Source of the DNA: Ureibacillus terrenus | GTDB lineage: Bacteria; Bacillota; Bacilli; Bacillales_A; Planococcaceae | NCBI RefSeq assembly: GCF_006569205.1 | Contig: NZ_VIGD01000017.1 | Coordinates: forward strand, 1-53,372 | Length of the DNA: 53,372 nt | Direction: 5' to 3' | The notes under the pieces: generated by a model | Seen by the model: the letters and a program-made list of their open reading frames with translations, nothing else | Told to the model about the DNA's origin: nothing | The model's database searches: none | Part shown: positions 45,165 to 53,372 of the stretch, one piece after another | Layout: each line of letters opens with the position of its first letter | Numbering within the stretch: position 1 is the stretch's first letter | Position numbers and translations under genes: made by a program

Positions 45165-45196
45165 AAAAAAGGGAATCCGATCAGGTCCGGATTCCC
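45165..45196 (-). terminator. Terminator after speA
   Basis: On the minus strand GGGAATCCG and CGGATTCCC form a 9-bp stem followed by TTTTTT. Confidence 0.88.
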
Positions 45197-45240
45197 CTTT
45201 ATTGCCGGTTGTTCCCGGTTTCTTGCATGGATATATTAAA

Positions 45241-46710
45241 CTAATAAATCGGCTTTCTTTCTTTTATGACCCGGATCGTATTCAGGCTCGCATCTTCAGG
45301 TCCCTGCACCGGAAGCCCCGCTTCAATGTTCATTTGAATGTACCTGATATTTTCTTCCGTAATGACTTCTCCAGGAATGAAAATCGGAATGCCGGGCGGA
45401 TAGACCATGATAAATTCCGCACAAATATAACCCGCTGAATCTTTAAAAGGAATCACTTCCGTGCTGGAATAAAAGGCATCCCTTGGCGTCATGGCAAGAG
45501 CGGGTATATCCGGAACATTTACTTCCGTTTCCTTTATGCATGCTTCCGAATCAAAGGCTTGGGACATGCGCTGCAACGCATTCACAAGCAAATTCACTTC
45601 TTTTTTTGTATCTCCGAATGTGATGATGCAAAGGATGTTGTAAAGGTCCGAAAGCTCGACTTCGATGTTGGCGTTTTGCCGCAGCCATTCCTCCGCCTGA
45701 TGGCCCGTAATGCCCAAATCTTTTACGCTGATCAATAGCTTGGTAGGGTCCATGTCGTAGGTTGCGGATGAATGGAGCCTCTCTCTTCCCGCCACCTTCA
45801 AATGCGGAATTTTCTTGATCCGTTTTCTGGCTTCCTTTGCAAGCCGAATTGTGTTGTCGATCAATTCATGGCCATGGACGGCCAATTGTCTTCTGGCGCA
45901 ATCTAGGGATGCAAGCAGCGGATATGAGGTTGATGTCGTTGTCAACATCGATAATACAGATTGCACCCGATTGACGCTCACAAGCCCTTCCCGGACGTTT
46001 AAAACGGAGCTTTGCGTCAATGATCCCCCCAGCTTATGTACGCTTGTTGCAGCCATATCTGCCCCAGCTTCCATTGCCGAGATGGGAAGTGCATCATGAA
46101 ACTTCAAGTGGATTCCGTGGGCTTCATCAACGATGACCGGTATATTAGCCGAATGCGCAATATCGACAATGCGCTTCAAGTCGGCAGCAAATCCATAATA
46201 TGTCGGATTGATCACAAGCAAAGCTTTCGCATCTGGGTATGTGTTGATCGCCTTTTCGACCGATTCGGCACTAATTCCGTGAGTGATTCCATATTCTTCA
46301 TCCACTTCCGGATAAATGAAAATCGGAATCGCCCCGGAAAGGATGATGGCTGACATAGTGGATTTATGGACATTGCGTGGTACCAAAATTTTATCTCCTG
46401 GACCGACGACAGACATGATCATCGCCATAATAGCACCACTAGTTCCTTGTACAGAAAAAAATGTATGGTCAGCACCAAAGGCTTGCGCGGCGAGTTCTTG
46501 CGCCGCTTTGATCGCGCCCTTTGGCGAATGCAGGTCATCTAGTGGGGCAATGTTGATCAAATCGATTGATAAAACGTTGTCTCCAACGAATTCTCTGAAA
46601 GCAGGGTCCATTCCTTGCCCTTTTTTGTGTCCAGGGATATGGAATTGGATCGGATGTCTGTTTCGATGTTTGAGCAATGCGTCGAACAGAGGAGTCTCTA
46701 ACTGTGACAA
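45241..46710 (-). CDS. speA: Arginine decarboxylase SpeA (fold-type I Orn/Lys/Arg decarboxylase)
   Basis: 489 residues from TTG 46710, which has GAGGTGG 8 bases upstream and yields MSQLETPLF, the B. subtilis SpeA-like N-terminus and length. A longer frame to 46752 adds 14 unrelated residues. PLP-binding Lys226 lies in SVHKLGGSLTQSS, with VDEAHGIH near residue 195 providing the Asp that contacts the cofactor. IQFHIPGHKKGQGM is the family's N-terminal motif. It makes agmatine from arginine for polyamine synthesis; lysine or ornithine specificity cannot be excluded by eye. It complements the pot uptake operon in the same window. Confidence 0.9.
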   Translation of the reverse strand: MSQLETPLFDALLKHRNRHPIQFHIPGHKKGQGMDPAFREFVGDNVLSIDLINIAPLDDLHSPKGAIKAAQELAAQAFGADHTFFSVQGTSGAIMAMIMSVVGPGDKILVPRNVHKSTMSAIILSGAIPIFIYPEVDEEYGITHGISAESVEKAINTYPDAKALLVINPTYYGFAADLKRIVDIAHSANIPVIVDEAHGIHLKFHDALPISAMEAGADMAATSVHKLGGSLTQSSVLNVREGLVSVNRVQSVLSMLTTTSTSYPLLASLDCARRQLAVHGHELIDNTIRLAKEARKRIKKIPHLKVAGRERLHSSATYDMDPTKLLISVKDLGITGHQAEEWLRQNANIEVELSDLYNILCIITFGDTKKEVNLLVNALQRMSQAFDSEACIKETEVNVPDIPALAMTPRDAFYSSTEVIPFKDSAGYICAEFIMVYPPGIPIFIPGEVITEENIRYIQMNIEAGLPVQGPEDASLNTIRVIKERKPIY

Positions 46711-46854
46711 CGCAGGTACCACCTCGCTTTTGTTATCATTTTTATAAAACAAAAAAATTATAGCATCTATGGGCTGTACTTGCTATATAAATTTAAAGGA
46801 AATTCAGGTTTTATTGAAGAACTATTTTATCAATATGATAAAAAGGAGATGGGC

Positions 46855-47817
46855 ATGATGAATTGGGAGACAAGAATCACGAAATTGTTGGGAATACAAT
46901 ATCCAATCATCCAGGGAGGACTCGCCTACTTGGCCTATTCGGATTTGGCGGCAGCCGTATCAAATGCCGGGGGACTCGGGCAAATTACAGCGCTCACTTT
47001 GGAATCCCCCGAACAATTAAGGGAAGAAATCCGGAAAACAAGAGAAAAGACCGATAAACCTTTTGGAGTGAATTTTGCTTTCGGCAATTATGGCAAAGGA
47101 TATGAGCCGATGGTGGAAGTGGCGATTGAAGAAAAAGTGCCGGTCATTTCCATGACCGGAGGCAATCCGGCGCCGATGTTCAAATTGCTTGAAGGAGTGG
47201 ATGTGAAAAAGTTAGTATTAGTGGCGGCGCGCAGACAAGCCCAAAAAGCCGAAGAACTTGGCGCCGATGCGGTGATGGTTGTAGGGCAGGAAGGCGGCGG
47301 CCATTTGGGACGGGATGATGTCGGGACAATGGTGCTCGTTCCGCAAGTCGTGGACAGCGTGTCCATTCCGGTCATCGCTTCAGGAGGAATTGGAGATGGA
47401 CGGGGCCTGATGGCTGCTCTGGCTTTGGGGGCGGAAGGAATTGAAATGGGTACCAGATTCATCGCAACGAAAGAGTGCGTCCATGCATCCCCTGCATATA
47501 TTGAGGCCCTCTTAAAGAGTTCCGAAACGGATACAACGGTCATTAAGCGTTCCCTTGGCACTCCTGCCCGGGCATTGAAAACCGAGTATACCGAAAAGAT
47601 TTTGCAGATTGAAAAGGAAAACCCAACATACGAAGCGTTGAAAGAATATATTAGCGGAGAGGCAAATAAACGTTTCATTTATGATGGGGATATTCAAAAC
47701 GGCTTTGGCTGGGCAGGCCAAGTTGCCGGACTCATCAAAGATGTCCCGACGGTGAAAGAATTGTTTGACCGGATGATCCGGCAGGCGGAAGAAATACGCT
47801 CAAAGTGGGGAAGATAA
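46855..47817 (+). CDS. Nitronate monooxygenase / FabK-like FMN enzyme
   Basis: 320 residues from ATG 46855, with AAGGAG 6 bases upstream (ATG 46858 is an alternative). TIM-barrel flavoprotein: [27 protein letters not shown] at the N-terminus, [20 protein letters not shown] near residue 145, and the phosphate-binding [19 protein letters not shown] near residue 180. These are shared by 2-nitropropane dioxygenases (now nitronate monooxygenases) and enoyl-ACP reductase II (FabK), which are hard to separate by eye. The gene is divergent from speA and 29 bp upstream of yktA; it is an addition between speA and yktA relative to B. subtilis. Confidence 0.85.
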   Translation: MMNWETRITKLLGIQYPIIQGGLAYLAYSDLAAAVSNAGGLGQITALTLESPEQLREEIRKTREKTDKPFGVNFAFGNYGKGYEPMVEVAIEEKVPVISMTGGNPAPMFKLLEGVDVKKLVLVAARRQAQKAEELGADAVMVVGQEGGGHLGRDDVGTMVLVPQVVDSVSIPVIASGGIGDGRGLMAALALGAEGIEMGTRFIATKECVHASPAYIEALLKSSETDTTVIKRSLGTPARALKTEYTEKILQIEKENPTYEALKEYISGEANKRFIYDGDIQNGFGWAGQVAGLIKDVPTVKELFDRMIRQAEEIRSKWGR

Positions 47818-47846
47818 GAAAAACTATACAAAGTGAGGTTCAGACA

Positions 47847-48125
47847 ATGCAATATGCATATCCTATTTCTCCGGATTGGACGGCGGAGGAAATTATTACG
47901 GTCGTAAAATTTTTTGAAGGGATTGAACAGGCCTACGAAAAAGGAATCAAGAGGGAAGAGATAATTGAAAAGTATCGGCGTTTCAAAAAAATCGTTCCTT
48001 CGAAAGCGGAAGAAAAGACGCTGTTCCGCGAGTTTGAAGAGGTCAGCGGATATGCCAGCTATCCGGTAGTGAAACAGGCGAGGGAATTGAAAGACGGTGA
48101 TTGGATTTCTTTTAAAACGGAATAA
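47847..48125 (+). CDS. yktA: UPF0223 family protein YktA
   Basis: 92 residues from ATG 47847, with GTGAGG upstream; a longer frame begins inside the preceding gene. [17 protein letters not shown] and [21 protein letters not shown] match the UPF0223/YktA family, small helical cytoplasmic proteins without known function. The order speA-yktA-yktB-ykzI-yktC is conserved. It is followed by a clear terminator. Confidence 0.88.
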   Translation: MQYAYPISPDWTAEEIITVVKFFEGIEQAYEKGIKREEIIEKYRRFKKIVPSKAEEKTLFREFEEVSGYASYPVVKQARELKDGDWISFKTE

Positions 48126-48134
48126 AGGCGAAAA

Positions 48135-48164
48135 AAAAAGGAGCATATCATCATGCTCCTTTTT
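48135..48164 (+). terminator. Terminator after yktA
   Basis: AAAAAGGAGCAT and ATGCTCCTTTTT form a perfect 12-bp stem with loop ATCATC. Confidence 0.9.
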
Positions 48165-48354
48165 CTGTTCCAAAAGGAAATTTTATGATGGCGGAAAGTT
48201 GAATAGAAGTCGTCCCGAGGAAAAAAAGCAAAGGAAAACTGTAATGTTTACCGCCGCTTTGAGCATATTAATTATACAACATATAGCAGGAAATAAACGA
48301 TTTCCCAATGGATTAAAATAAAGGAATGAAAACAAAGAAATTCCAATAAAATTC

Positions 48355-48984
48355 TCAATTTCTTCCAATCATGATGTCGTAAATAGGCAGAAGAGCATCG
48401 AACGTATTTTCAGCCAATTTTAAAAACTCTTCCGAAGTTAGATTTATGCATTGTTCACGTGGAATATGACGTCCAACCAGAAATTCTCCTTTTTTGACAT
48501 CCCTCAGACGAATCAGCAGCTTTTCCAATTGATGGTCCAATGCATCCCCCAAAGGAATGGCATCAGGAGAAGTATGATCGCCCGAAATAATGAAATCCCC
48601 AGGCAACTTGCGAAAAGAATCCAATGATCCCAGCAAACGTTCCGCCATGGAAGATTTTTGTGGAGCTTCATAAATAATTGCAGCAACAATGAATAAATGT
48701 TGATTTGTAAGCCCAATTTGAAAATGAGGAAGCGATTTGTATCCCCGTTTATACGGAGCAAATGCCACCCAGGAATCATTTGGCGGATTGACTGTCCTTC
48801 TTGCATGTTTGGCAATATGGGCAAAAAATTCCTCGCCGGTTTTGGCACTGAAATATCCGGCAAAATATTCGCCAAGCGCTTGAAATTTTGGACGGACGAT
48901 GGATTTTAATGCATCCATTCGGCGTTCTAAACCGTCAATGGTAAAAACATCAAAATCGGCATTTGTCCACTTGACATCAACCAT
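48355..48984 (-). CDS. yktB: UPF0637 family protein YktB
   Basis: 209 residues, ATG 48984, preceded by AAAGGAGG. The family features WTNADFDVFTIDGLE at the N-terminus, KHARRTVNPPNDSWVAFAP in the middle and HFQIGL are present. YktB-type proteins are cytoplasmic alpha/beta proteins with a solved structure but no known function. It is on the opposite strand from its neighbours, as in B. subtilis, and converges with yktA; about 190 bp of AT-rich DNA between them holds no gene. Confidence 0.88.
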   Translation of the reverse strand: MVDVKWTNADFDVFTIDGLERRMDALKSIVRPKFQALGEYFAGYFSAKTGEEFFAHIAKHARRTVNPPNDSWVAFAPYKRGYKSLPHFQIGLTNQHLFIVAAIIYEAPQKSSMAERLLGSLDSFRKLPGDFIISGDHTSPDAIPLGDALDHQLEKLLIRLRDVKKGEFLVGRHIPREQCINLTSEEFLKLAENTFDALLPIYDIMIGRN

Positions 48985-49095
48985 GAATTGTTTCCTCCTT
49001 TTTCAATCACATGTTTATTTTTCTTGGTTTTTGGGAAAAATTTTGTAACAAACAGCACTTCACCTTGAGACAAAAAATCAGAAGAAAGGAAAGTG

Positions 49096-49299
49096 ATGGG
49101 CATGAAACAAATGATTAAAATTATCCGCAAAGTAGATATTGAAAAGCAATATGAGCGCGCTTTACGATTAGAGTTGGATTATGAATTGGCTTCTTTATAT
49201 TCCGCAATGCAAGAAAATGATACAAAAGAAATGGAAAGATGCAAAAAACGTTTGAAAGAAATCCAGGATGAATTAAATGGTTTGCACGCTTATGCGTAA
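49096..49299 (+). CDS. ykzI: Small helical protein YkzI
   Basis: 67 residues if started at ATG 49096; GTG 49093 and ATG 49102 are in-frame alternatives and AAAGGAAAG upstream does not decide firmly. Charged and almost wholly helical (EKQYERALRLELDYELASLYSAM, then KERCKKRL-like repeats), probably a two-helix coiled coil in the cytoplasm. Position between yktB and yktC corresponds to ykzI; function is unknown. It has its own strong terminator. Confidence 0.75.
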   Translation: MGMKQMIKIIRKVDIEKQYERALRLELDYELASLYSAMQENDTKEMERCKKRLKEIQDELNGLHAYA

Positions 49300-49318
49300 A
49301 CAAATTCCCTTCCGTTAG

Positions 49319-49360
49319 AATCACTTGCTTTCCTTATTGAGCAAGTGATTTTTTTTTTTT
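49319..49360 (+). terminator. Terminator after ykzI
   Basis: AATCACTTGCT and AGCAAGTGATT form a perfect 11-bp stem followed by a run of ten or more T. Confidence 0.93.
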
Positions 49361-49398
49361 GAAATTTTTTTAAATCCTTATTGAATCTCCCCTTTTTC

Positions 49399-49500
49399 TT
49401 GCAATCTTTTTAAAAAGTATATAATAATAACAAGGAAATGAAAAAAATTAAGGATTCAAAAATATTTTGCAATTTAAAGGGGCTGGGAGCCCTTTTATAA
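49399..49500 (+). other. Leader-like unit upstream of yktC: promoter, tiny frame and hairpin
   Basis: In the 333-bp gap before yktC, TTGCAA (49399) and TATAAT (49420-49425) form a promoter with a short 15-base spacer. A 20-codon frame (ATG 49438, TAA 49498-49500) follows, and the hairpin AAAGGGGCT-GGG-AGCCCTTTT (49476-49496) overlaps its end. This could be a small RNA or attenuator, or chance. The remaining bases to 49633 are AT-rich with no other feature. Confidence 0.3.
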
Positions 49501-49633
49501 AATTCATGTTACAATAATTATTATGGATGGGAATGCAGCTTCCTATATTTTAACTATGAAAATTCTGAATTTTGGAATAATATTATAGAATAGAAAGATT
49601 TGATTGTTCTGATAGAAGGTAGGTTTTATAAAA

Positions 49634-50446
49634 ATGAATTTACAAAAAATACATGATTTTGCAATAAAAACAATTCTTGATGCCGGAGAACAGATCCGCG
49701 ATTCTTTTTCAAAGGAATTGATTATAGAAACGAAAGCAAGTGCCAATGATCTGGTTACGAATATCGATCGGAATATAGAACAATTTTTTGTGGACAAAAT
49801 AAAGAATTTGGACCCGTCCCATAAAATTTTAGGGGAAGAAGGGATGGGGGATAAAATCCGGTCATTGGATGGCCCTCTTTGGATCATCGATCCGATCGAC
49901 GGCACCATGAACTTCATTAAACAAGGTCGCAATTTTATGATTTCGATCGGGTTCTTTATAGATGGGGCCGGCAAACTGGGATATTTATATGATGTCATGA
50001 GGGATGAACTCATATACGCCATCCGCGGCGAAGGAGCATTTCTTGGAAAGCAGCCTCTTGGCAAATTGCAGCCTATGACAATTGAGGAAGCGATCATTGG
50101 GATCAATTCAAGCTGGGTGATTCCGAACGGAAAAATCAATCATGAAAAAATTACGAAGCTTATTAAGACGGTGCGGGGAACCCGTTCTTATGGTTCGGCC
50201 GCGATGGAGATTGCCCTGGTGGTGACCGGAAAACTCGATGCCTATTTATCAATGAGATTGGCTCCATGGGATATCGGAGGCGGCACGGTAATCGCCCAGG
50301 AGGTTGGTGCGGCTGTTTCGAATCTGAAAGGGGAACCTGTCAATCTATTAACCCAAGATACATTCCTGATTGCGAATCCTTCCATTCATCAAGTGCTGCT
50401 GGATCAATACATTGAATTGAAAGAGGAGAAACAGCATTCCAAATAA
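49634..50446 (+). CDS. yktC: Inositol monophosphatase-family protein (YktC/SuhB)
   Basis: 270 residues, ATG 49634, with AGAAGGTAGG upstream. Metal-site motifs of the lithium-sensitive phosphatase family are intact: DLVTNIDRNIE near residue 37, GEEGMGD near residue 70, WIIDPIDGTMNFIKQG near residue 88 and LAPWDIGGGTVIAQEVGA near residue 205. Members hydrolyse inositol-1-phosphate or related sugar phosphates such as NADP or fructose bisphosphate, with Mg2+, in the cytoplasm. B. subtilis YktC is an inositol monophosphatase by similarity. No clear plus-strand terminator follows. Confidence 0.92.
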   Translation: MNLQKIHDFAIKTILDAGEQIRDSFSKELIIETKASANDLVTNIDRNIEQFFVDKIKNLDPSHKILGEEGMGDKIRSLDGPLWIIDPIDGTMNFIKQGRNFMISIGFFIDGAGKLGYLYDVMRDELIYAIRGEGAFLGKQPLGKLQPMTIEEAIIGINSSWVIPNGKINHEKITKLIKTVRGTRSYGSAAMEIALVVTGKLDAYLSMRLAPWDIGGGTVIAQEVGAAVSNLKGEPVNLLTQDTFLIANPSIHQVLLDQYIELKEEKQHSK

Positions 50447-50464
50447 CCGGTAAGCGGTTGAAAA

Positions 50465-50502
50465 GCAAAAAAAGTGCTCGGCCATCAAGTGGCGAGCACT
50501 TT
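50465..50502 (-). terminator. Terminator after ylaF
   Basis: On the minus strand AAAGTGCTCG and CGAGCACTTT form a 10-bp stem with a 12-base loop followed by a T-run. Confidence 0.85.
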
Positions 50503-50505
50503 CCG

Positions 50506-50691
50506 TTATAGCAGCCCTTTTTCACGGAATTTCTTTTTCATGTTGAATCCGATTCCAAAGACAGCCACTAGCGCAATGATGCTGGCAATGATGGAAATAA
50601 TGCTTTTGATGGCAATCGCATAGCCGATTGCAATCATGGATAGCAGCGCTGCGATGGAAAATAGTGCCATAACCAATTTCGCGATATTCAT
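50506..50691 (-). CDS. ylaF: Small two-helix membrane protein YlaF-like
   Basis: 61 residues, ATG 50691, with AAGGGGGGC upstream. Two hydrophobic helices (about residues 4-26 and 29-50) and a basic tail NMKKKFREKGLL in the cytoplasm. Size, topology and position next to typA match YlaF of B. subtilis, a membrane protein of unknown function. It is transcribed divergently from typA. Confidence 0.78.
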   Translation of the reverse strand: MNIAKLVMALFSIAALLSMIAIGYAIAIKSIISIIASIIALVAVFGIGFNMKKKFREKGLL

Positions 50692-50740
50692 TTGATGCCC
50701 CCCTTTTCGGTTCCGGATAGTAAAATGTATTTTTCAAAAA

Positions 50741-50770
50741 AGGACAATTTTAAGGTTCTTGTGATATAAT
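50741..50770 (+). promoter_or_regulatory. typA promoter
   Basis: Extended -10 TGATATAAT (50762-50770) with AGGACA as a -35 (50741-50746) at an 18-base spacing, about 40 bases upstream of typA. Confidence 0.6.
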
Positions 50771-50811
50771 AACACAGTTGACCTTATGAACAAAGAAATT
50801 GGAGTGGAAGT

Positions 50812-52659
50812 ATGAAAAACTTGCGTGAAGATATTCGCAATATCGCCATTATTGCACATGTCGACCATGGCAAAACAACCTTGGTGGATCAATTATTAAA
50901 ACAGTCCGGGACTTTTCGCGTAAATGAACATGTGGAAGAACGGGTAATGGATTCCAATGATATAGAGCGTGAACGCGGTATTACCATTTTAGCAAAAAAT
51001 ACTGCCGTTCACTATAAAGGGACAAAAATAAATATTTTGGATACTCCTGGACATGCCGATTTCGGAGGCGAAGTAGAGCGGATCATGAAAATGGTCGATG
51101 GAGTGCTGCTCGTTGTCGACGCCTTTGAAGGATGCATGCCCCAAACGCGCTTCGTTCTGAAAAAAGCGCTGGAACAAAAACTGACGCCGATTGTGGTAGT
51201 GAATAAAATCGACAAAGATTCAGCCCGCCCTTTGGAAGTGGTCGATGAAGTATTGGATCTATTCATCGAATTGGGCGCTGATGAAGAACAATTGGAGTTT
51301 CCTGTGGTTTATGCCTCAGCGGTCAATGGTACGGCAAGTCTTGATCCGGATCCGGCAAAACAGGAAAACAATATGCAATGTCTATTTGATACGATCATTG
51401 ATCATATCCCTGCGCCAGTGGACAATTCGGATGAACCGTTGCAATTCCAGGTAACAATGCTTGATTACAATGAGTATGTGGGCCGGATTGGTATTGGACG
51501 CATTTTCCGGGGAACGATTCATGTAGGACAATCTGTGGCACTTATGAAATTGGACGGCTCTGTGAAACAATACCGGGTAACAAAATTGTTGGGCTACTCC
51601 GGCCTGAAACGGGAAGAAATTCAATCAGCAAGCGCGGGCGATATCGTTGCCGTTTCCGGTATGGATGATATCAATGTGGGAGAAACGGTGTGTGATATCA
51701 ATCATCAGGAAGCATTGCCTCCATTGCGCATTGATGAACCTACATTGCAGATGACGTTCCTTGTGAACGATTCTCCGTTTGCGGGGCGCGAAGGGAAATT
51801 TGTGACTGCCCGCAAACTGGAAGAACGTTTAAAACAGCAATTGGAAACGGATGTTTCATTGCGGGTGGAAGATACCGATTCACCGGATGCATGGATTGTT
51901 TCCGGCAGAGGAGAGCTTCATTTATCCATCTTGATTGAAAATATGCGCCGCGAAGGATATGAATTGCAAGTTTCAAAACCGAAAGTGATCATCAAAGAAA
52001 TCGATGGAGTCAAATGCGAACCGGTGGAACGGGTACAAGTGGATGTTCCTGAAGAATATGTGGGTGCCGTGATTGAATCATTGGGCAATCGCAAAGGCGA
52101 AATGGTGGATATGATCAATAACGGCAATGGACAAACCCGCCTCATTTTCATGGTGCCATCCCGCGGATTGATCGGGTATACAACGGAATTTATGTCCATC
52201 ACCAAAGGGTACGGAATCATCAACCACTCCTTTGACAGCTATCAACCGGTTGTTCCTGGCCGTGTCGGTGGCCGCCATAACGGGGCTCTTGTATCGATGG
52301 AAACTGGAAAAGCGACAACTTATGGTATGATGCAGATAGAAGATCGTGGTACACTATTTGTAGAGCCGGGCACGGATATTTACGAAGGAATGATTGTCGG
52401 GGAAAATAGCCGGGAGAACGACCTTGCCGTCAACATCACAAAACAAAAACAAAAAACGAATATCCGTTCCGCAACGAAAGATCAGACAGCGGTCATCAAA
52501 AAACCGCGCCTTTTGACACTGGAAGAAGCATTGGAATTTTTGAATGATGACGAATATTTGGAAGTAACACCACAATCCATCCGTTTAAGAAAACAAATTT
52601 TAAATAAAAGTGAAAGAGAAAAATTGGCGAAAAAACAAAAATACGCCGAGCAAGAATAA
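50812..52659 (+). CDS. typA: Ribosome-associated GTPase TypA/BipA
   Basis: 615 residues, ATG 50812, with TTGGAGTGG upstream. G1 AHVDHGKTT at residues 14-22, switch I ERERGITIL, G3 DTPGHADFGGEVER and G4 NKIDKDS are intact. EF-G-like domains II, III and V and the TypA-specific C-terminal domain (GMIVGENSRENDLAVN onward) follow. TypA binds 70S/50S ribosomes and aids large-subunit assembly and growth at low temperature or under stress. Length is normal. ylaH follows 35 bp later in the same direction, as in B. subtilis. Confidence 0.97.
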   Translation: MKNLREDIRNIAIIAHVDHGKTTLVDQLLKQSGTFRVNEHVEERVMDSNDIERERGITILAKNTAVHYKGTKINILDTPGHADFGGEVERIMKMVDGVLLVVDAFEGCMPQTRFVLKKALEQKLTPIVVVNKIDKDSARPLEVVDEVLDLFIELGADEEQLEFPVVYASAVNGTASLDPDPAKQENNMQCLFDTIIDHIPAPVDNSDEPLQFQVTMLDYNEYVGRIGIGRIFRGTIHVGQSVALMKLDGSVKQYRVTKLLGYSGLKREEIQSASAGDIVAVSGMDDINVGETVCDINHQEALPPLRIDEPTLQMTFLVNDSPFAGREGKFVTARKLEERLKQQLETDVSLRVEDTDSPDAWIVSGRGELHLSILIENMRREGYELQVSKPKVIIKEIDGVKCEPVERVQVDVPEEYVGAVIESLGNRKGEMVDMINNGNGQTRLIFMVPSRGLIGYTTEFMSITKGYGIINHSFDSYQPVVPGRVGGRHNGALVSMETGKATTYGMMQIEDRGTLFVEPGTDIYEGMIVGENSRENDLAVNITKQKQKTNIRSATKDQTAVIKKPRLLTLEEALEFLNDDEYLEVTPQSIRLRKQILNKSEREKLAKKQKYAEQE

Positions 52660-52694
52660 TTCTCTTCATGGGAATGTGAAAGGTGTTGTTCGAC

Positions 52695-53060
52695 TTGAAG
52701 CTGTTTAGTTTGATTTTGGCATCTGCACCAATCAGTGACACAGATCGTGTGTTTAACCGCATGTCAGCAGTTACTCGTTATGTATACGAAAATGCACCGA
52801 ATAACCAAGTGGCAGGATATATTATCTTTTTCCTTGTTTTTATCCTTTCCGCCATCGTGTACAAGCTGGGGTTTGCTAAAAAACTCAGCGTGGGGAAAAA
52901 TATAATTATTTATATTTTCCTATTTTTGGGCTGTATTCTATTAACCTTTTTTGCCTTATTCTTGCCAATGATAGAAGGTTTAATAGTGGCTACCCTTGTA
53001 CTGATTCTCTATAAAATCCGTTTATGGAGAGAGAAAAAAGAAGAAAAAGAAGCTTCGTAA
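52695..53060 (+). CDS. ylaH: YlaH-like membrane protein
   Basis: 121 residues from TTG 52695, because AAAGGTG is 9 bases before it; an in-frame TTG at 52683 is too close to that site. About three hydrophobic helices (residues 37-55, 64-85, 85-105). The segments VYKLGFAKKLSVGKNIIIYIFLFLGC and LTFFALFLPMIEGLIVA match the YlaH family, and the gene follows typA as in B. subtilis. Function is unknown. The C-terminal tail is highly charged (REKKEEKEAS). It has no clear terminator before the IS1182 element begins 60 bp later. Confidence 0.85.
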   Translation: MKLFSLILASAPISDTDRVFNRMSAVTRYVYENAPNNQVAGYIIFFLVFILSAIVYKLGFAKKLSVGKNIIIYIFLFLGCILLTFFALFLPMIEGLIVATLVLILYKIRLWREKKEEKEAS

Positions 53061-53218
53061 GAAAAGAAAAACAGCTTTGTGATTGCCATCATCATTTTCA
53101 ACTGAAAATAGAAACATAGATTTGAGGCTGGGACATAAACCAAAAATGATCGGGGCAGCTGAAAGAGTTTTAATAACAGATCAAAAAACATCATTTTCTC
53201 TTTGGAGAAAATGATGTC

Positions 53219-53268
53219 AGCTTGTAGACAAAGTCCCAAACTAGTGGCCAAATCTACAGGCTTTTTTT
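53219..53268 (+). terminator. Terminator in the IS1182 leader
   Basis: AGCTTGTAGA pairs with TCTACAGGCT (one G-T wobble) across a 24-base loop and is followed by TTTTTT. A TATAAT (-10) lies directly after it at 53270-53275, so outside transcription is stopped just before the element's own promoter. Confidence 0.6.
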
Positions 53269-53311
53269 GTATAATAGGGATAGAATTCTTGGTTAACGGG
53301 GGAAATTTAGG

Positions 53312-53372
53312 ATGTTATCGAAGCGTACTGACAATAATCGAAATCAATTGGAAATGGTGGCTCTTGATCAAT
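53312..53372 (+). CDS. N-terminus of an IS1182-family transposase (partial)
   Basis: ATG 53312 is preceded by GGGGG and opens a frame to the window edge: MLSKRTDNNRNQLEMVALDQ. This opening is typical of IS1182-family transposases, which continue with a DHLVRKI-like segment beyond the window. It differs from the start of the broken IS1182-type transposase at 3973, so the two elements are different members of the family. Intactness cannot be judged. Confidence 0.7.
   Translation, partial: MLSKRTDNNRNQLEMVALDQ

Larger units (their letters stand above)
53123..53372 (+). mobile_element. 5' end of a second IS1182-family element, cut by the window edge
   Basis: GAGGCTGGGACATAAAC at 53123 resembles the terminal repeat of the IS1182-type element at 4126-4111. 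It is followed by a leader with a perfect 12-bp hairpin (53189-53200 / 53205-53216), a terminator and the transposase start. The element lies right after ylaH on the same strand. Its remaining part is beyond the window. Confidence 0.7.

Noticed and set aside
46711..46730. T-box-like AGGTGGTACC next to the speA start
   Set aside because: It resembles the T-box antiterminator core, but no specifier stem, leader or terminator is present. The GAGGTGG is better explained as the ribosome binding site for the TTG start at 46710, which restores the normal SpeA N-terminus.

Overview
The window is about 53 kb of chromosome from a low-to-medium GC Bacillales bacterium (Bacillaceae/Planococcaceae). The evidence is gene order: long runs match the Bacillus subtilis chromosome between ykvS/ykwC/cheV and ylaH (ykuL-ccpC, ykuU-ykuV, ktrC, rnjA-rpoY, ykrA-def, pdhABCD, speA, yktA-yktB-ykzI-yktC, ylaF-typA-ylaH). 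Strong AGGAGG ribosome binding sites, frequent TTG/GTG starts and hairpin-plus-T-run terminators fit. The genus cannot be fixed from the sequence alone; ppx-ppk and the polyamine and sulfide blocks are additions relative to B. subtilis. No rRNA, tRNA or CRISPR array was seen.

Layout. 1-4126 is an accessory AT-rich patch framed by insertion-sequence debris: the tail of an IS256-family element, an unknown secreted protein, an unknown four-helix membrane protein, and an IS1182-family element whose transposase is killed by a nonsense codon and a frameshift. 4159-9668 holds a lipoprotein, a CPBP protease, small proteins (YkvS-like, a conserved small protein, a Spo0E-like phosphatase), YkwC, an MFS transporter and CheV. 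9802-15501 holds ppx-ppk, a two-helix protein, the CBS-domain c-di-AMP receptor gene (darB/cbpB) and ccpC. 15670-21412 (minus strand) holds an MFS drug transporter and a polyamine operon (XRE-cupin regulator, potABCD) behind a well-formed promoter with tandem operator-like repeats. 21764-24338 holds peroxiredoxin, thiol oxidoreductase, ktrC and a methyltransferase.

24564-30547 is the most interesting block: a sulfide/persulfide detoxification cluster (sulfide:quinone oxidoreductase, DUF1641 protein, CstB-like persulfide dioxygenase-rhodanese, NreB-like soluble sensor kinase, LuxR-type response regulator, TauE-type exporter). Two promoters in the block carry nearly the same 19-bp palindromic box at exactly the same distance from a -10 element, which points to one regulon run by the adjacent two-component system. 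The kinase keeps three of the four cysteines of the NreB iron-sulfur motif and has Met in place of the fourth.

30627-53060 is mostly core: rnjA-rpoY, a newly noticed 23-residue cationic peptide gene, ykrA, def, the pyruvate dehydrogenase operon, a TetR/RND efflux pair with an operator inside the pump promoter, cidAB, speA, a nitronate monooxygenase, the ykt genes, ylaF, typA and ylaH. The window ends in the first 20 codons of a second IS1182-family transposase, preceded by its terminal repeat and a leader terminator.
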